A DNA stretch of 46,841 nt from Candidatus Margulisiibacteriota bacterium (GTDB lineage Bacteria > Margulisbacteria > Marinamargulisbacteria > UBA817). The DNA is taken from assembly GCA_016779165.1 (NCBI GenBank), contig JADHOE010000007.1, positions 1-46,841 on the forward strand, read 5' to 3'. Position numbers and translations under genes: made by a program. How positions within the stretch are numbered: the stretch's first letter is position 1; each line of letters starts with the position of its first letter. The notes under the pieces are model-generated. The model ran no database searches. It was not told where the DNA came from and was given only the letters and a program-made list of their open reading frames with translations. Shown here one piece after another: positions 1 to 10,065 of the stretch.

Positions 1-1
1 C

Positions 2-1186
<1,185 letters not shown>

Positions 1187-1188
1187 GC

Positions 1189-1614
1189 ATGAAAAAGCAA
1201 TTTGTTGTTAAGGTTTACACCCCAAAGGGATTGGTCCTGGAAAAAAGCGCGTATTTCATTCGCTTGCCTGGAAAGTCAGGGGATGTTGGTGTTTTTGAAG
1301 GACATACGCCAAGTCTTATTGAATGTATTGAAGGAGAAATGGAACTAAAAACACCATCCCATACCCATGCTTTTTTTCTTCCACAGGCAGTTGTTCATGT
1401 TGGAAAACAACGCGTCATTTTATTGGTTAATCATCTAGAGCCTATTGAAAACATAGACAAAAAGAGAGCAGAGGAATCAAAAGAGCGAGCGCTTGGCCGA
1501 CTGAAGCAAGGTGAAATGGACCAAAGCAGTGATGTGGACACTGCCAGGGCAAAAGAGTCATTAAATCGGGCTGAACTGCGTTTGGAAATTCTACTCAAAC
1601 ATCACTTAGATTAA
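1189..1614 (+). CDS. atpC: ATP synthase F1 epsilon subunit
   Basis: Central-stalk epsilon subunit, which couples rotation to catalysis and can inhibit ATP hydrolysis. It has 141 residues, a normal length. The N-terminal beta-sandwich contains the family signature around residues 25-45 (LPGKSGDVGVFEGHTPSL), and the C-terminal part (about 90-141) is a charged helical hairpin rich in Lys, Glu and Arg. ATG lies 2 nt after the atpD stop, so the two are co-transcribed. This looks like the last gene of the atp operon. Its 3' end overlaps the convergent yraN by 20 nt, and no intrinsic terminator is visible there. Confidence 0.95.
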   Translation: MKKQFVVKVYTPKGLVLEKSAYFIRLPGKSGDVGVFEGHTPSLIECIEGEMELKTPSHTHAFFLPQAVVHVGKQRVILLVNHLEPIENIDKKRAEESKERALGRLKQGEMDQSSDVDTARAKESLNRAELRLEILLKHHLD

Positions 1615-1939
1615 ATACATTTTCAAAGTGGGTTAGCCGCCCACGGTTAATTGCAATTAAATCAAATTGATAAAAGCAATGGTAGGTTTTTTTGATTTTC
1701 ATATAGATTTGAGTGCATTTAATCATACGTTTTCGTTTGCGTGGATTTATTTTAAATAAGCTATGAATAATTGGATTTGTTTGGTATTTAACTTCGATAA
1801 TATGAAAGCGTTCATTTTTTTTTGCAATAATATCAAGTTCCCCAAATCGAGTGGTAAAGTTTCTCATGCAAATGCTGAACTGGTTCTTTTTTAAGAACTC
1901 AACAGCCTGATCTTCACCAATTTTTCCCTTGTTTTTCAT
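1595..1939 (-). CDS. yraN: YraN/UPF0102 family endonuclease-like protein
   Basis: Small protein (114 aa) of the UPF0102 family, which has an endonuclease-like (PD-(D/E)XK) fold; its biological role is not settled. The family pattern is visible: an N-terminal GKIGEDQAVEFLKK helix, then FGELDIIA (Glu-Leu-Asp) about residues 43-50, and HIIEVKY about residues 57-63, giving the E-D-EVK catalytic set. The C-terminus is strongly basic (KINPRKRKRMIKC). A G-rich stretch lies just before the ATG on the minus strand and could act as a Shine-Dalgarno. It is alone on its strand and converges on atpC with a 20-nt overlap. Confidence 0.85.
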   Translation of the reverse strand: MKNKGKIGEDQAVEFLKKNQFSICMRNFTTRFGELDIIAKKNERFHIIEVKYQTNPIIHSLFKINPRKRKRMIKCTQIYMKIKKTYHCFYQFDLIAINRGRLTHFENVFNLSDV

Positions 1940-1961
1940 GGTTCCCCCCAGTTAACCTAAG

Positions 1962-1991
1962 TTGCCTAACAATTTAATTTTTTCACATAAT
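1962..1991 (+). promoter_or_regulatory. Putative sigma70-type promoter of the NDH-2 fusion gene
   Basis: TTGCCT (1962-1967), an 18-nt spacer, then CATAAT (1986-1991). It lies between the divergent yraN and ndh genes and points to ndh. Predicted transcription would begin near 1998, leaving a leader of about 68 nt. Assignment is by consensus match only. Confidence 0.4.
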
Positions 1992-2020
1992 GCCAGGTTA
2001 TGGCAATCCGTAAGTTTAGC

Positions 2021-2046
2021 CTCCCCATATTAAGGGGCGTCTTTTT
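2021..2046 (+). terminator. Weak terminator-like hairpin in the NDH-2 leader
   Basis: CCCC (2023-2026) can pair with GGGG (2034-2037) across a 7-nt loop, and CGTC then five T follow. The stem is short, so this is at best a weak intrinsic terminator or an attenuator, positioned between the predicted promoter and the ndh start codon. A second small hairpin (TGCCA at 1991-1995 with TGGCA at 2001-2005) lies just upstream. Confidence 0.22.
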
Positions 2047-2065
2047 CTACCGATAATTTTTTTAT

Positions 2066-4585
2066 ATGACAAAAGTATTAATTCTTGGCGGGGGATTTTC
2101 AGGCGTCGGTGTTGCTCAAGCCTTAGAGAAAAAAATCACCAAAAAGAATAATCTTGAAATAGCCATGGTTAGTGATAACAATTACTTTATGTTTCAACCA
2201 ATGCTTCCAGGAGTTGCTGCGGGAAGCATTGAGGCCAGTCATATTGTTAATCCAATTCGGCGCTTGTGTAAAAAATTAACATTTCACAGGGCCAGTGTTG
2301 ATGAAATTGATTTGGAAAATAAAAAAGTCAAAATTGTTGAAAAAGACATAACTCGCCAACATTGGCTTGAGTTTGATCATTTGGTTATTGCCATGGGGTT
2401 ATCGACAGACATGACCCGTGTTCCTGGCATGAGCGAGCATTCTCTGCCCATGAGAACCTTGGGGGATGCTATTTTTTTAAGAAATGAAATTATCAATAAA
2501 CTTGAAATGGCATCGGTTGAGACCGACGAAGAACAAAAAAAGCGATTATTAACATTTGTATTTGTTGGGGGGGGCTTTAGTGGCGTTGAAACCATGGGCG
2601 AAGTTGGCGATATGATAAAAAGTGCATTAAAAAACTACCCCTCCATTGAAAAAAAAGACATTCGATTGGTTTTGGTGCATTCTGGTGATCGGATTTTGAA
2701 GGAGCTGGGTGAGAAAGTTGCGATTTTTGCACAGAAAAAATTAGTCAGTCGTGGCATGGAGCTTTATTTGAATATGAGGGTTCAAGAAGTGTCTCCCGAG
2801 GCAGTTATCTTATCAAATGATGAGGTAATTCCATCAAAAACGGTGGTGTGCACCACTGGTAATGCACCCCATAAAGTATTAACAACACTGCAATTTATAA
2901 ACAATCGCGGGCGCTTGGATACCGATGAATATTTTCGAGTTGTTGAAAGAGATGATTCTGGAACTATTACACAAACATTTGATCATATTTGGGCCTTGGG
3001 AGATTGTGCATTTACCCCAAATTTAAAAGAAATTAAAAAAAATCCAGAGGCAATATGCCCCCCAACGGCTCAATTTGCAGTTCGAATGGCGCCAGTTTTA
3101 GCTAAAAATATTATTGCAACCTTAAATCAAAAAAAGCTCAAAAAGTTTGCATTTAAAGAATTGGGCCAAATGGCAGTTATTGGTCATTTGTGTGGCATTG
3201 CAGAAGTGATGGGGATTCGGTTTAGTGGCATCCTTGCGTTTTTTATGTGGCGTGCCATTTATTGGGTAAAACTCCCTGGTATTTATTGTAAGTTTCGCGT
3301 TTTATTTGATTGGATCATTCATGCCTTTTTTCCAATTGATATTACCCAAATGGACGTTTATCGCACAGAAAAGGTGGATCGTTCGCATTATCAGCAGGGG
3401 AGCTATGTATTTAAAGAGGGCGATATTGCAGATTATTTTTATGTCATCGAAGAAGGCAATGTTGAAATTGTTAAGAAAAATCCGGATAACACAGAAACAG
3501 TTGTTGCCATTTTAAAAGAAGGCGACAGTTTTGGAGAGATGGGATTGATGCAAAAAGCCCCGCGTTCTGCCTCTGTTCGCTGTGTAACGCCAGTAGGGCT
3601 TTTAAAAATAAGTCGAGAAGACTTTAAAGCCTTAACGGGGTCTTATTCGTCGCTTCGAGATCAACTTGAAACCCAAGTGAACGAAATAAAGAAAAACAAT
3701 GCCGAAACATTTGATACATTAAACGAAATGTTAGACCCTTTGTCCGGAGCAATTTCAACAGAAGATAAGGCAGATGTTGAACAATCGCAACCCAATAAAA
3801 CAGCTAACACTGAGCCACAACAAGCTGAACCAGCCGCCTCTACGCAGGATACTCCTAATGTAGCCCAAGCACACAAGGACGACACCGCTCCACCAAGTTT
3901 TGATCAAGCGTTTGAGCAATCACTAAATGAAAAATCTCAAACTGCATTAAATGTTATCGAGAAAGAGCTCGAAAAAAAACTATATAAAGACCCCAGTAAC
4001 CCAACGTATCTTCGTCAATATGCAGAACTTCAAAATCATATGGGCTATATTGAAAATGCATTAACCTTGTATTACCAGTACCTTTCAATGAAACCCAATG
4101 ATGCAACCGTAATGGCCCGTGTTGGGGATATGCACCGCAGACTAAGTCAGTTTGATCAATGCATTAAAATATTAGAGAAAGCATACGCTCTTGACCCTAA
4201 AAATCAATTTATTATTGCCAATTTAGCCAGCGCGTATCGGTCGAAGCGGCAATACAATAAGGCCAAAGAGTTGTTATCCAAAGGGTTGGGTTTTAACCCG
4301 GATAATGCCAATATTATTGTGTTGTTGGCGCAGTGTTACAATAAAGAGAAACAGCCTGAAAAATCAGAAGAAACAATTCGCAAGCTGTTGTACGTGAATC
4401 CTCACTATGTGCCTGCGCTTATTGTATTAACTGAGTCATTGCTTCTTCAATCTAGGCACATTGATGCTGATGTGTTTTTAAACCAAGCGGACCAGTTGGA
4501 TATTCACAACAAACATAAAAAGACCATTGTTAAATTAAGAAAAATTATTCAGAAAAGTTACAATAAATTTTTGGTCGAGCCTTAA
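2066..4585 (+). CDS. NDH-2 NADH dehydrogenase fused to cyclic-nucleotide-binding and TPR domains
   Basis: The N-terminal 430 residues are a type II NADH:quinone oxidoreductase: FAD Rossmann motif GGGFSG at residues 8-13, second (NADH) Rossmann motif GGGFSG near 168, the ALGDCA FAD motif near 312, and the amphipathic C-terminal membrane-binding segment (LAFFMWRAIYWVKL). It oxidises NADH and reduces quinone without pumping protons. Residues about 443-530 are a cNMP-binding domain with phosphate-binding cassette FGEMGL (F489-G490-E491) and Arg500, so both usual ligand-contact residues are present. Residues about 560-620 are a Ser/Gln/Ala-rich linker, and about 624-839 hold TPR repeats. At 839 aa it is roughly twice a normal NDH-2. 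The ATG has no clear Shine-Dalgarno. The parts are clear; regulation by a nucleotide is inferred. Confidence 0.9.
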   Translation: MTKVLILGGGFSGVGVAQALEKKITKKNNLEIAMVSDNNYFMFQPMLPGVAAGSIEASHIVNPIRRLCKKLTFHRASVDEIDLENKKVKIVEKDITRQHWLEFDHLVIAMGLSTDMTRVPGMSEHSLPMRTLGDAIFLRNEIINKLEMASVETDEEQKKRLLTFVFVGGGFSGVETMGEVGDMIKSALKNYPSIEKKDIRLVLVHSGDRILKELGEKVAIFAQKKLVSRGMELYLNMRVQEVSPEAVILSNDEVIPSKTVVCTTGNAPHKVLTTLQFINNRGRLDTDEYFRVVERDDSGTITQTFDHIWALGDCAFTPNLKEIKKNPEAICPPTAQFAVRMAPVLAKNIIATLNQKKLKKFAFKELGQMAVIGHLCGIAEVMGIRFSGILAFFMWRAIYWVKLPGIYCKFRVLFDWIIHAFFPIDITQMDVYRTEKVDRSHYQQGSYVFKEGDIADYFYVIEEGNVEIVKKNPDNTETVVAILKEGDSFGEMGLMQKAPRSASVRCVTPVGLLKISREDFKALTGSYSSLRDQLETQVNEIKKNNAETFDTLNEMLDPLSGAISTEDKADVEQSQPNKTANTEPQQAEPAASTQDTPNVAQAHKDDTAPPSFDQAFEQSLNEKSQTALNVIEKELEKKLYKDPSNPTYLRQYAELQNHMGYIENALTLYYQYLSMKPNDATVMARVGDMHRRLSQFDQCIKILEKAYALDPKNQFIIANLASAYRSKRQYNKAKELLSKGLGFNPDNANIIVLLAQCYNKEKQPEKSEETIRKLLYVNPHYVPALIVLTESLLLQSRHIDADVFLNQADQLDIHNKHKKTIVKLRKIIQKSYNKFLVEP

Positions 4586-4634
4586 ATCCAGCGGCATATC
4601 TCTAATTATTAGAAGAGTATATATCCTGGCGAGT

Positions 4635-4663
4635 TTGACAAGGATTAAGAGTCTTCTTATACT
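4635..4663 (+). promoter_or_regulatory. Near-consensus promoter of the rpmF-fatty acid operon
   Basis: TTGACA (4635-4640), a 17-nt spacer and TATACT (4658-4663): a perfect -35, optimal spacing and a 5/6 -10. Transcription would start near 4670, about 29 nt before the rpmF ATG. AAGGAG (4683-4688) then serves as ribosome-binding site. It is the strongest promoter match in the window. Confidence 0.8.
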
Positions 4664-4698
4664 ATTCAAAAGAATATTAATGAAGGAGTCCATTTTAT

Positions 4699-4899
4699 AT
4701 GGCTGTACCAAAAAAAAGACGTTCAAAATCAAGAAAACGTACGCATCGTTCCCTTTGGAAAATCGCTATGCCAACCATGGCAACCTGCAAAAATTGCGGT
4801 GTGCTTCACATAGCACATCGTGCATGTACTGCCTGTGGTTACTACAACGGCGTTCCTGTTCTTCAGATTAAGCAAAAAGCCGATAAAAAAGAAGGGTAG
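4699..4899 (+). CDS. rpmF: 50S ribosomal protein L32
   Basis: L32 of the large ribosomal subunit, 66 aa. It begins MAVPKKRRSKSRKRTHRS, the standard basic N-terminus, and carries two CxxC knuckles (CKNC near residue 31, CTAC near 44), so it is the zinc-binding form. Start is ATG 4699, 10 nt after AAGGAG. It leads the fatty-acid operon, the usual rpmF-plsX linkage, which ties lipid synthesis to growth rate. Confidence 0.96.
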   Translation: MAVPKKRRSKSRKRTHRSLWKIAMPTMATCKNCGVLHIAHRACTACGYYNGVPVLQIKQKADKKEG

Positions 4900-4908
4900 C
4901 CACCGCTT

Positions 4909-5907
4909 GTGATTACCATTGCACTTGATGCCATGGGTGGTGATCATGCTCCCGATGAGATAGTGAAAGGTGCTCAACTTGCCGTGCAGAATTTTGATGT
5001 TGCTGTGGTACTGGTTGGCAACGAGGGTGTGTTGAGCTCATATAACATTGACCACCCAAATATAAAAATTGTCCATGCGGCTGACATCATTAGTATGGAC
5101 GAGGCCCCGCTTCAGGCATATAAAAAAAAGAAAAATTCTTCCATACATGTTGGGCTGGAGCTGGTAAAAAATAACCAGGCGGATGCCTTTATATCCGCGG
5201 GGAATACGGGGGCTGTTATGTCCTGTTCATTATTTATTTTGGGTCGAATTCCTGGGGTTGATCGACCCGCATTAGCCTCGCTTATTCCAACAAAAAAAGG
5301 CCATGCATTGATGTTGGATATGGGCTCAAATGTCGACAGCAAACCCATGCATTTGGAGCAATATGCATTAATGGGGCATTTTTTTTCATCCCAAGTGCTT
5401 CATGTTAATCAACCAAGGGTTGGGTTAATAAATATTGGGGAAGAGGCGGAGAAAGGCAATCAATTGACTCAAGATGCTTATGGTTGCTTGAGCCGGAATT
5501 CTACTATAAATTTTATTGGTAATCTTGAAGGGAAAGACATTCTCTTTCACAAAGCGGATGTGATTGTATGCGATGGTTTTGTTGGCAACGCCTTATTAAA
5601 GTTTGGGGAGGGTTTGGTGGAGTTTATTCTTACTGAAATTAAACATTCCATTATAAATGGGTCTCTGTTATCACGGTTGGGTGGGGTTTTACTGCGGCCA
5701 GTATTTCAAACACTAAAAAAGCGCATTGATTATGAAGAATATGGTGGGGCTCCTTTGTTGGGAATTAATGGGGTGTCATTGGTTGCCCATGGAAAGTCAA
5801 AAGAAAAAGCCATTTACAGTGCCATTCGAACAGCCATGGAATCCGTGGAGTCTGACATGATTCAAAAAATGTCAATGGCAATTCATTCAGAATATGCCAA
5901 CCAATAA
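4909..5907 (+). CDS. plsX: Phosphate acyltransferase PlsX
   Basis: Converts acyl-ACP to acyl-phosphate for the first step of phospholipid synthesis with PlsY. It has 332 aa, normal length, and starts at GTG 4909 with the family N-terminus ITIALDAMGGDHAP. Other family segments are SAGNTGAVMS near residue 100, LDMGSNVDSKP near 140, GLINIGEEAEKGN near 175, and VCDGFVGNALLKFGEG near 222. It is placed 9 nt after rpmF and overlaps fabH by 14 nt, so the products are probably made in a coordinated way. Confidence 0.96.
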   Translation: MITIALDAMGGDHAPDEIVKGAQLAVQNFDVAVVLVGNEGVLSSYNIDHPNIKIVHAADIISMDEAPLQAYKKKKNSSIHVGLELVKNNQADAFISAGNTGAVMSCSLFILGRIPGVDRPALASLIPTKKGHALMLDMGSNVDSKPMHLEQYALMGHFFSSQVLHVNQPRVGLINIGEEAEKGNQLTQDAYGCLSRNSTINFIGNLEGKDILFHKADVIVCDGFVGNALLKFGEGLVEFILTEIKHSIINGSLLSRLGGVLLRPVFQTLKKRIDYEEYGGAPLLGINGVSLVAHGKSKEKAIYSAIRTAMESVESDMIQKMSMAIHSEYANQ

Positions 5908-6886
5908 GTGCATTGGAGTCATATCGGTGGGGCATTTTTTGCCTCATATGTGTGTTGCGAATGACCATTTTGTATCCATTGGGCTTGATACTAGCCCAGA
6001 ATGGATAGAGTCCAGGTCAGGCATACGAACCCGTCACATTGCATCAGATAATCAAGCAACTAGCGATTTGGCAGTTGGTGCAGCTGAAATGGCTTTCAAA
6101 AATGGCCCAATCAGCTCCAATCAAATTGATTTTATTATTGTTGCAACAGCGACACCCGACCACATAGGGTTTCCGTCAACGGCTTGTCTGGTTCAACAAA
6201 AACTAGGGCTTACTCATTCAGTTGAGTGCCTTGATATTTCAGCGGCGTGTAGTGGGTTTACTTATGCGTTAAGTTTGGCATACAGTAAGATTCATTCTGG
6301 GATGGGCCAGTATGGGCTGGTTATTGGTGCCGAAACATTAAGTCGCTTGGTGGACTGGTCCGATCGGCGAACTTGCATTTTATTTGGGGATGGTGCCGGT
6401 GCCGCCATTGTTGGTACTGTTGATTCTGGCGGATTTATTGGGTTTAACCAAGGTGCAGACGGGAATTGTTCACATATTTTAAATTGCCTGCCGACTGAAA
6501 ATGCAGTCCAATTTTCTGGTAAGCCATACCCGCCGGGGGTATCCATGATTCACATGGATGGTCAATCAGTGTTTAAAAAAGGCATTCAAGTGGTGGTGGA
6601 CTCCTTAACCCAATTGCTTTCTGAGGCAAACATAAATAGCAATTCAATTGACCATGTGGTTTGCCACCAGGCGAATCAGCGAATTATATCATCTGTTGCA
6701 AAACAAATGGGCATTCCGTTGGAAAAATTTGTCATCAATATTGATCGCGTTGGAAATACATCTGCAGCGTCTATTCCACTGGCATTATCTGAAGCAAATG
6801 CACGCATTAACCCTGGAGATACCGTTATTTTGGTAGGATTTGGGTCAGGCTTTACGTGGTCGAGTATTCTGTTAAAATGGAATTAA
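5894..6886 (+). CDS. fabH: 3-oxoacyl-ACP synthase III (KAS III)
   Basis: Starts fatty-acid elongation by condensing an acyl-CoA with malonyl-ACP. It has 330 aa. The catalytic triad is complete: Cys119 in AACSGF, His258 in VCHQAN and Asn288 in GNTSAAS. The phosphopantetheine/CoA-binding GFGSGFTW motif is near the C-terminus. The start ATG lies inside the end of plsX (14-nt overlap), and fabD follows after 4 nt. Nothing abnormal is visible; the acyl-CoA chain preference cannot be read from the sequence. Confidence 0.96.
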   Translation: MPTNKCIGVISVGHFLPHMCVANDHFVSIGLDTSPEWIESRSGIRTRHIASDNQATSDLAVGAAEMAFKNGPISSNQIDFIIVATATPDHIGFPSTACLVQQKLGLTHSVECLDISAACSGFTYALSLAYSKIHSGMGQYGLVIGAETLSRLVDWSDRRTCILFGDGAGAAIVGTVDSGGFIGFNQGADGNCSHILNCLPTENAVQFSGKPYPPGVSMIHMDGQSVFKKGIQVVVDSLTQLLSEANINSNSIDHVVCHQANQRIISSVAKQMGIPLEKFVINIDRVGNTSAASIPLALSEANARINPGDTVILVGFGSGFTWSSILLKWN

Positions 6887-6890
6887 TTCT

Positions 6891-7811
6891 ATGATAAATG
6901 TTGTTTTTTCAGGGCAAGGTGCTCAATTTGTAGGGATGGGATTGGATTTTTATAATTCCAATGACATGTGTCGGGACTTATTTGACAAAGCCAACACTCA
7001 GTTGGGCTATGCCATTACGGACATTTGCTTTAATGGCCCTGAACAAGCACTTAATCAGACCCAACACACACAAGTGGCCATATTTATTTTAAGCTCGTGT
7101 ATTTTTGAGGTTATTCGCCCCTCAATCTCTATATCAAGCATTGCTGGCCATAGTTTGGGTGAAATAACGGCTTATTATGCAGCCGGGGTGTTGGACTTTA
7201 ATTCCGCGCTTCAAATTGTAATTAAGCGTGGTGAGTTAATGGGTCAGGCGGCCAAAGAAAATCCTGGGAAAATGGCGGCGATTATTGGCTTATCTGATAA
7301 TGAAATAAGCAACGCATTGTCAACCATTTCTGATGTGGGCATTGCAAACTATAATTCTCCGGTGCAATATGTCATTTCTGGGGCGGCTAGCAGTGTGGAT
7401 AGCGCCATGGGTGCCTTAAGGGATGCAGGTGCTGGGCGAGTGATTGAGCTTCCTGTATCAGGGGCTTTTCATTCCCCACTTATGAAACACGCAGTGGCAC
7501 CATTTCAAACATTTTTAGACAATTTTGAATTTAAATCAGCGACTGTTCCAATTGTATTAAATCGGTCTGCAAAACCAGAACAAAATGCTGCAGCATTAAA
7601 GCAAAATTTGTCAGAGCAAATACAGTCTCCCGTACGCTGGGTTGAAACCATTGAATTTTTATCGCAACAATCACTTTCCTTTGTTGAAGTTGGTCCGGGT
7701 AAGGTATTGTCTGGGTTAATTAAAAAAATTAACCGGCAAGCAAGTGTTCAGTTTACATCGACTGTTGAAAATGTTGATGCTAATTTTGGCTTGAAAACCA
7801 ATGATGTTTAA
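6891..7811 (+). CDS. fabD: Malonyl-CoA:ACP transacylase
   Basis: Loads malonyl groups onto ACP for the elongation cycle. It has 306 aa, normal length. It begins with the FSGQGAQFVGMG nucleophile-loop motif, carries the active-site serine Ser88 in GHSLGE, and has the partner His194 in GAFHSPLM. The C-terminal EVGPGKVLSGLIKK motif is also standard. It is embedded between fabH and fabG and overlaps fabG by 11 nt. Confidence 0.96.
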   Translation: MINVVFSGQGAQFVGMGLDFYNSNDMCRDLFDKANTQLGYAITDICFNGPEQALNQTQHTQVAIFILSSCIFEVIRPSISISSIAGHSLGEITAYYAAGVLDFNSALQIVIKRGELMGQAAKENPGKMAAIIGLSDNEISNALSTISDVGIANYNSPVQYVISGAASSVDSAMGALRDAGAGRVIELPVSGAFHSPLMKHAVAPFQTFLDNFEFKSATVPIVLNRSAKPEQNAAALKQNLSEQIQSPVRWVETIEFLSQQSLSFVEVGPGKVLSGLIKKINRQASVQFTSTVENVDANFGLKTNDV

Positions 7812-8544
7812 CGGGCAAGTTGTTGTTGTTACTGGTGCTACGAGAGGCATTGGATTATCCATTGCCAAGGCATTTGCCGAGCAAGGGGCATCGATTGCCA
7901 TTTGTTCTACTAAGGATGATCAAGCGAAAAAGGTTGCTGCGGATATCGGTTCTTCATTTAATGTGCAGACTTATGGTGAGGGTGTTGATATAAAAGACTT
8001 TGATGCAGTTGGGCGATTTTTCGATAATGTGTGTGATTTATTTGGCCAGGTTGATGTTCTAGTCAACAATGCAGGCATTACTCGAGACAACTTGTTGCTT
8101 CGATTGCAGAAAGACGATTGGGATGATGTTATTAATGTGAACTTAAACTCTATTTTCAATACCACAAAATCAGTCATAAAACGCATGCTGAAGAAAAAGT
8201 ACGGGCGGATCATTAATATTGCGTCGGTTGTTGGTTTAATGGGGAACCCAGGGCAATCCAATTATGCGGCTGCAAAAGGTGGAATGATTGCATTTTCAAA
8301 GTCGGTTGCTCGCGAATATGGCAAAAAAAATATCACTGTGAATACTGTTGCCCCCGGATTTATTGAAACAGAAATGATTGAATCTTTACCAAAAGAATAT
8401 TTAAGTAATATAATAGACAATATTCCAATGAGTCGTCTTGGAACACCAAGCGATGTTTCTCGCGCCGTAATGTTTCTTGCATCAAAAGATGCCAGCTACA
8501 TTACCGGTCAAGTGATAAGCGTCGATGGTGGAATGTACATGTAA
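7801..8544 (+). CDS. fabG: 3-oxoacyl-ACP reductase FabG
   Basis: NADPH-dependent short-chain dehydrogenase that reduces 3-oxoacyl-ACP. It has 247 aa. The TGATRGIG nucleotide-binding motif is near residue 12, NNAG near 88, and the catalytic Ser142-Tyr155-Lys159 are all present (NIASVVG and SNYAAAKGG). The C-terminus ends in GQVISVDGGMYM as usual. Two adjacent ATGs (7801, 7804) are possible starts; both lie inside the end of fabD. The setting among fab genes supports the fatty-acid role over other SDR functions. Confidence 0.96.
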   Translation: MMFNGQVVVVTGATRGIGLSIAKAFAEQGASIAICSTKDDQAKKVAADIGSSFNVQTYGEGVDIKDFDAVGRFFDNVCDLFGQVDVLVNNAGITRDNLLLRLQKDDWDDVINVNLNSIFNTTKSVIKRMLKKKYGRIINIASVVGLMGNPGQSNYAAAKGGMIAFSKSVAREYGKKNITVNTVAPGFIETEMIESLPKEYLSNIIDNIPMSRLGTPSDVSRAVMFLASKDASYITGQVISVDGGMYM

Positions 8545-8561
8545 ATTATTAGGAGGAAAAA

Positions 8562-8810
8562 ATGTCAATTTCAAAAGAAGAAGTATATAAAAAAGTGAAG
8601 GCAGTTGTTGTGGAACAATTGGGTGTAAGTGAGGAAGAGATAACAGAAGAAGCATCATACACTGAAGACTTGGGCGCAGACTCACTCGATACAGTTGAGC
8701 TGGTTATGGCCCTTGAAGAAGAGTTCTCAACCGAGATTGCTGATGATGAGGCTGAGCGCTTAACAACAGTTGGTAAAACTGTTGATTATGTTTTAAATAA
8801 CCTAAAATAA
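8562..8810 (+). CDS. acpP: Acyl carrier protein
   Basis: Acidic 82-residue carrier of growing acyl chains. Phosphopantetheine is attached at Ser41 in [10 protein letters not shown], the classic ACP motif. A strong ribosome-binding site AGGAGG (8551-8556) sits 5 nt before the ATG; this is unusual for an operon whose other genes mostly lack one, and fits the high ACP output a cell needs. It lies between fabG and fabF, as in many bacteria. Confidence 0.97.
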   Translation: MSISKEEVYKKVKAVVVEQLGVSEEEITEEASYTEDLGADSLDTVELVMALEEEFSTEIADDEAERLTTVGKTVDYVLNNLK

Positions 8811-8819
8811 ATTTTTCTT

Positions 8820-10058
8820 ATGTATAAACGTGTCGTTGTTACTGGTTTGGGGACAATAAACCCTATTGGCCATACTGTAAATGAGTTTGTTAACAGTATG
8901 AAGGCTGGTCGATGTGGCATTGATCATATTTCATCATTTGAGCCAATTGGGTACTCTTCTCAAATTGCGGCAGAAGTTAGAGATGCTGACTTTAGCGATA
9001 TTCTAGACCCCAAAGAAATTAGAAGAACCAGTCGGTTTATTATTTTTGCGCTTAAAGCAGCAACAGAGGCAATTAAGCACTCTGGCTTAGAAATTAATGA
9101 CAACAATGCCACCAGGGTTGGTGTTGAAATTGGATCAGGTATTGGTGGGATTGAAATACTTGAACAAACCACCCGCACATTAATTGAAAAAGGGCCTGCG
9201 AAAGTGAGCCCTTTCACGGTGCCAATGATGATCATCGACATGGCATCTGGGTTGGTATCCATTAAAACAGGTGCTAAGGGGCCCAATTCGTCATCCGTAA
9301 CAGCATGTGCATCCTCAACGCATTCGATTGGCAATGCTTATCGTATTATACAGCGTGGAGATGCCGATGCCATGATTGCGGGTGGTGCTGAAGCATGCAT
9401 TACGCCGGTGGGTGTGTCTAGTTTTTGTGCAGCTCGTTCATTATCCCCAAATACTGACCCAAAAACGGCGTGTCGCCCGTTTGATGCAGATCGCGATGGG
9501 TTTGTTATGGGCGAAGGTTCGGGTATTGTTGTTTTGGAATCTTTGGAGCATGCCCAAAAGAGAGGGGCTACCATTTACGCTGAATTAACTGGTTATGGTG
9601 CATCTGGAGATGCCTTTCACATTACAGCTCCGGCTGATAATGGTGAGGGTGCTCAGCGAGCCATGCAATTGGCAATTGCTGATGCCCGCATTCAACCCAG
9701 TGATATTGGCTACATTAATGCGCATGGCACATCAACCAAGTTAAACGACAAAAATGAAAGCATTGCGGTTGAGGCAGTGTTAGGACACCATTCAAAGGAT
9801 GTGCACGTTAGCTCAACAAAATCCATGACGGGGCATTTGTTGGGTGCTGCAGGAGCGATTGAACTCATTGCAACCATTGATGCCATGTGCAATGGGTATA
9901 TTCCCCCAACCATTAATTACCATACCAAGGACCCTGATTGTAATCTTAATTACACCCCAAATGTGGCCATTGACGCATCGTTTGACATTGGCATGTCCAA
10001 TTCATTTGGTTTTGGTGGGCATAACGCTGTTTTAATTGTAAAAAAATATATTGGATAA
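8820..10058 (+). CDS. fabF: 3-oxoacyl-ACP synthase II (KAS II)
   Basis: Elongating condensing enzyme joining acyl-ACP with malonyl-ACP. It has 412 aa. The Cys-His-His triad is visible as Cys163 (TACASS), His302 (AHGTST) and His339 (STKSMTGHLLGAAG), with the C-terminal NSFGFGGHNA motif. ATG lies 9 nt after acpP. It is the last fatty-acid gene of the operon; no fabI or fabZ is in the operon, so the dehydratase and enoyl reductase must be encoded elsewhere. Confidence 0.97.
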   Translation: MYKRVVVTGLGTINPIGHTVNEFVNSMKAGRCGIDHISSFEPIGYSSQIAAEVRDADFSDILDPKEIRRTSRFIIFALKAATEAIKHSGLEINDNNATRVGVEIGSGIGGIEILEQTTRTLIEKGPAKVSPFTVPMMIIDMASGLVSIKTGAKGPNSSSVTACASSTHSIGNAYRIIQRGDADAMIAGGAEACITPVGVSSFCAARSLSPNTDPKTACRPFDADRDGFVMGEGSGIVVLESLEHAQKRGATIYAELTGYGASGDAFHITAPADNGEGAQRAMQLAIADARIQPSDIGYINAHGTSTKLNDKNESIAVEAVLGHHSKDVHVSSTKSMTGHLLGAAGAIELIATIDAMCNGYIPPTINYHTKDPDCNLNYTPNVAIDASFDIGMSNSFGFGGHNAVLIVKKYIG

Positions 10059-10065
10059 GTCTCCA

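Noticed and set aside
8960-9334. 124-codon minus-strand open frame inside fabF
   Set aside because: Antisense to a certain gene, with no family features; a shadow frame.
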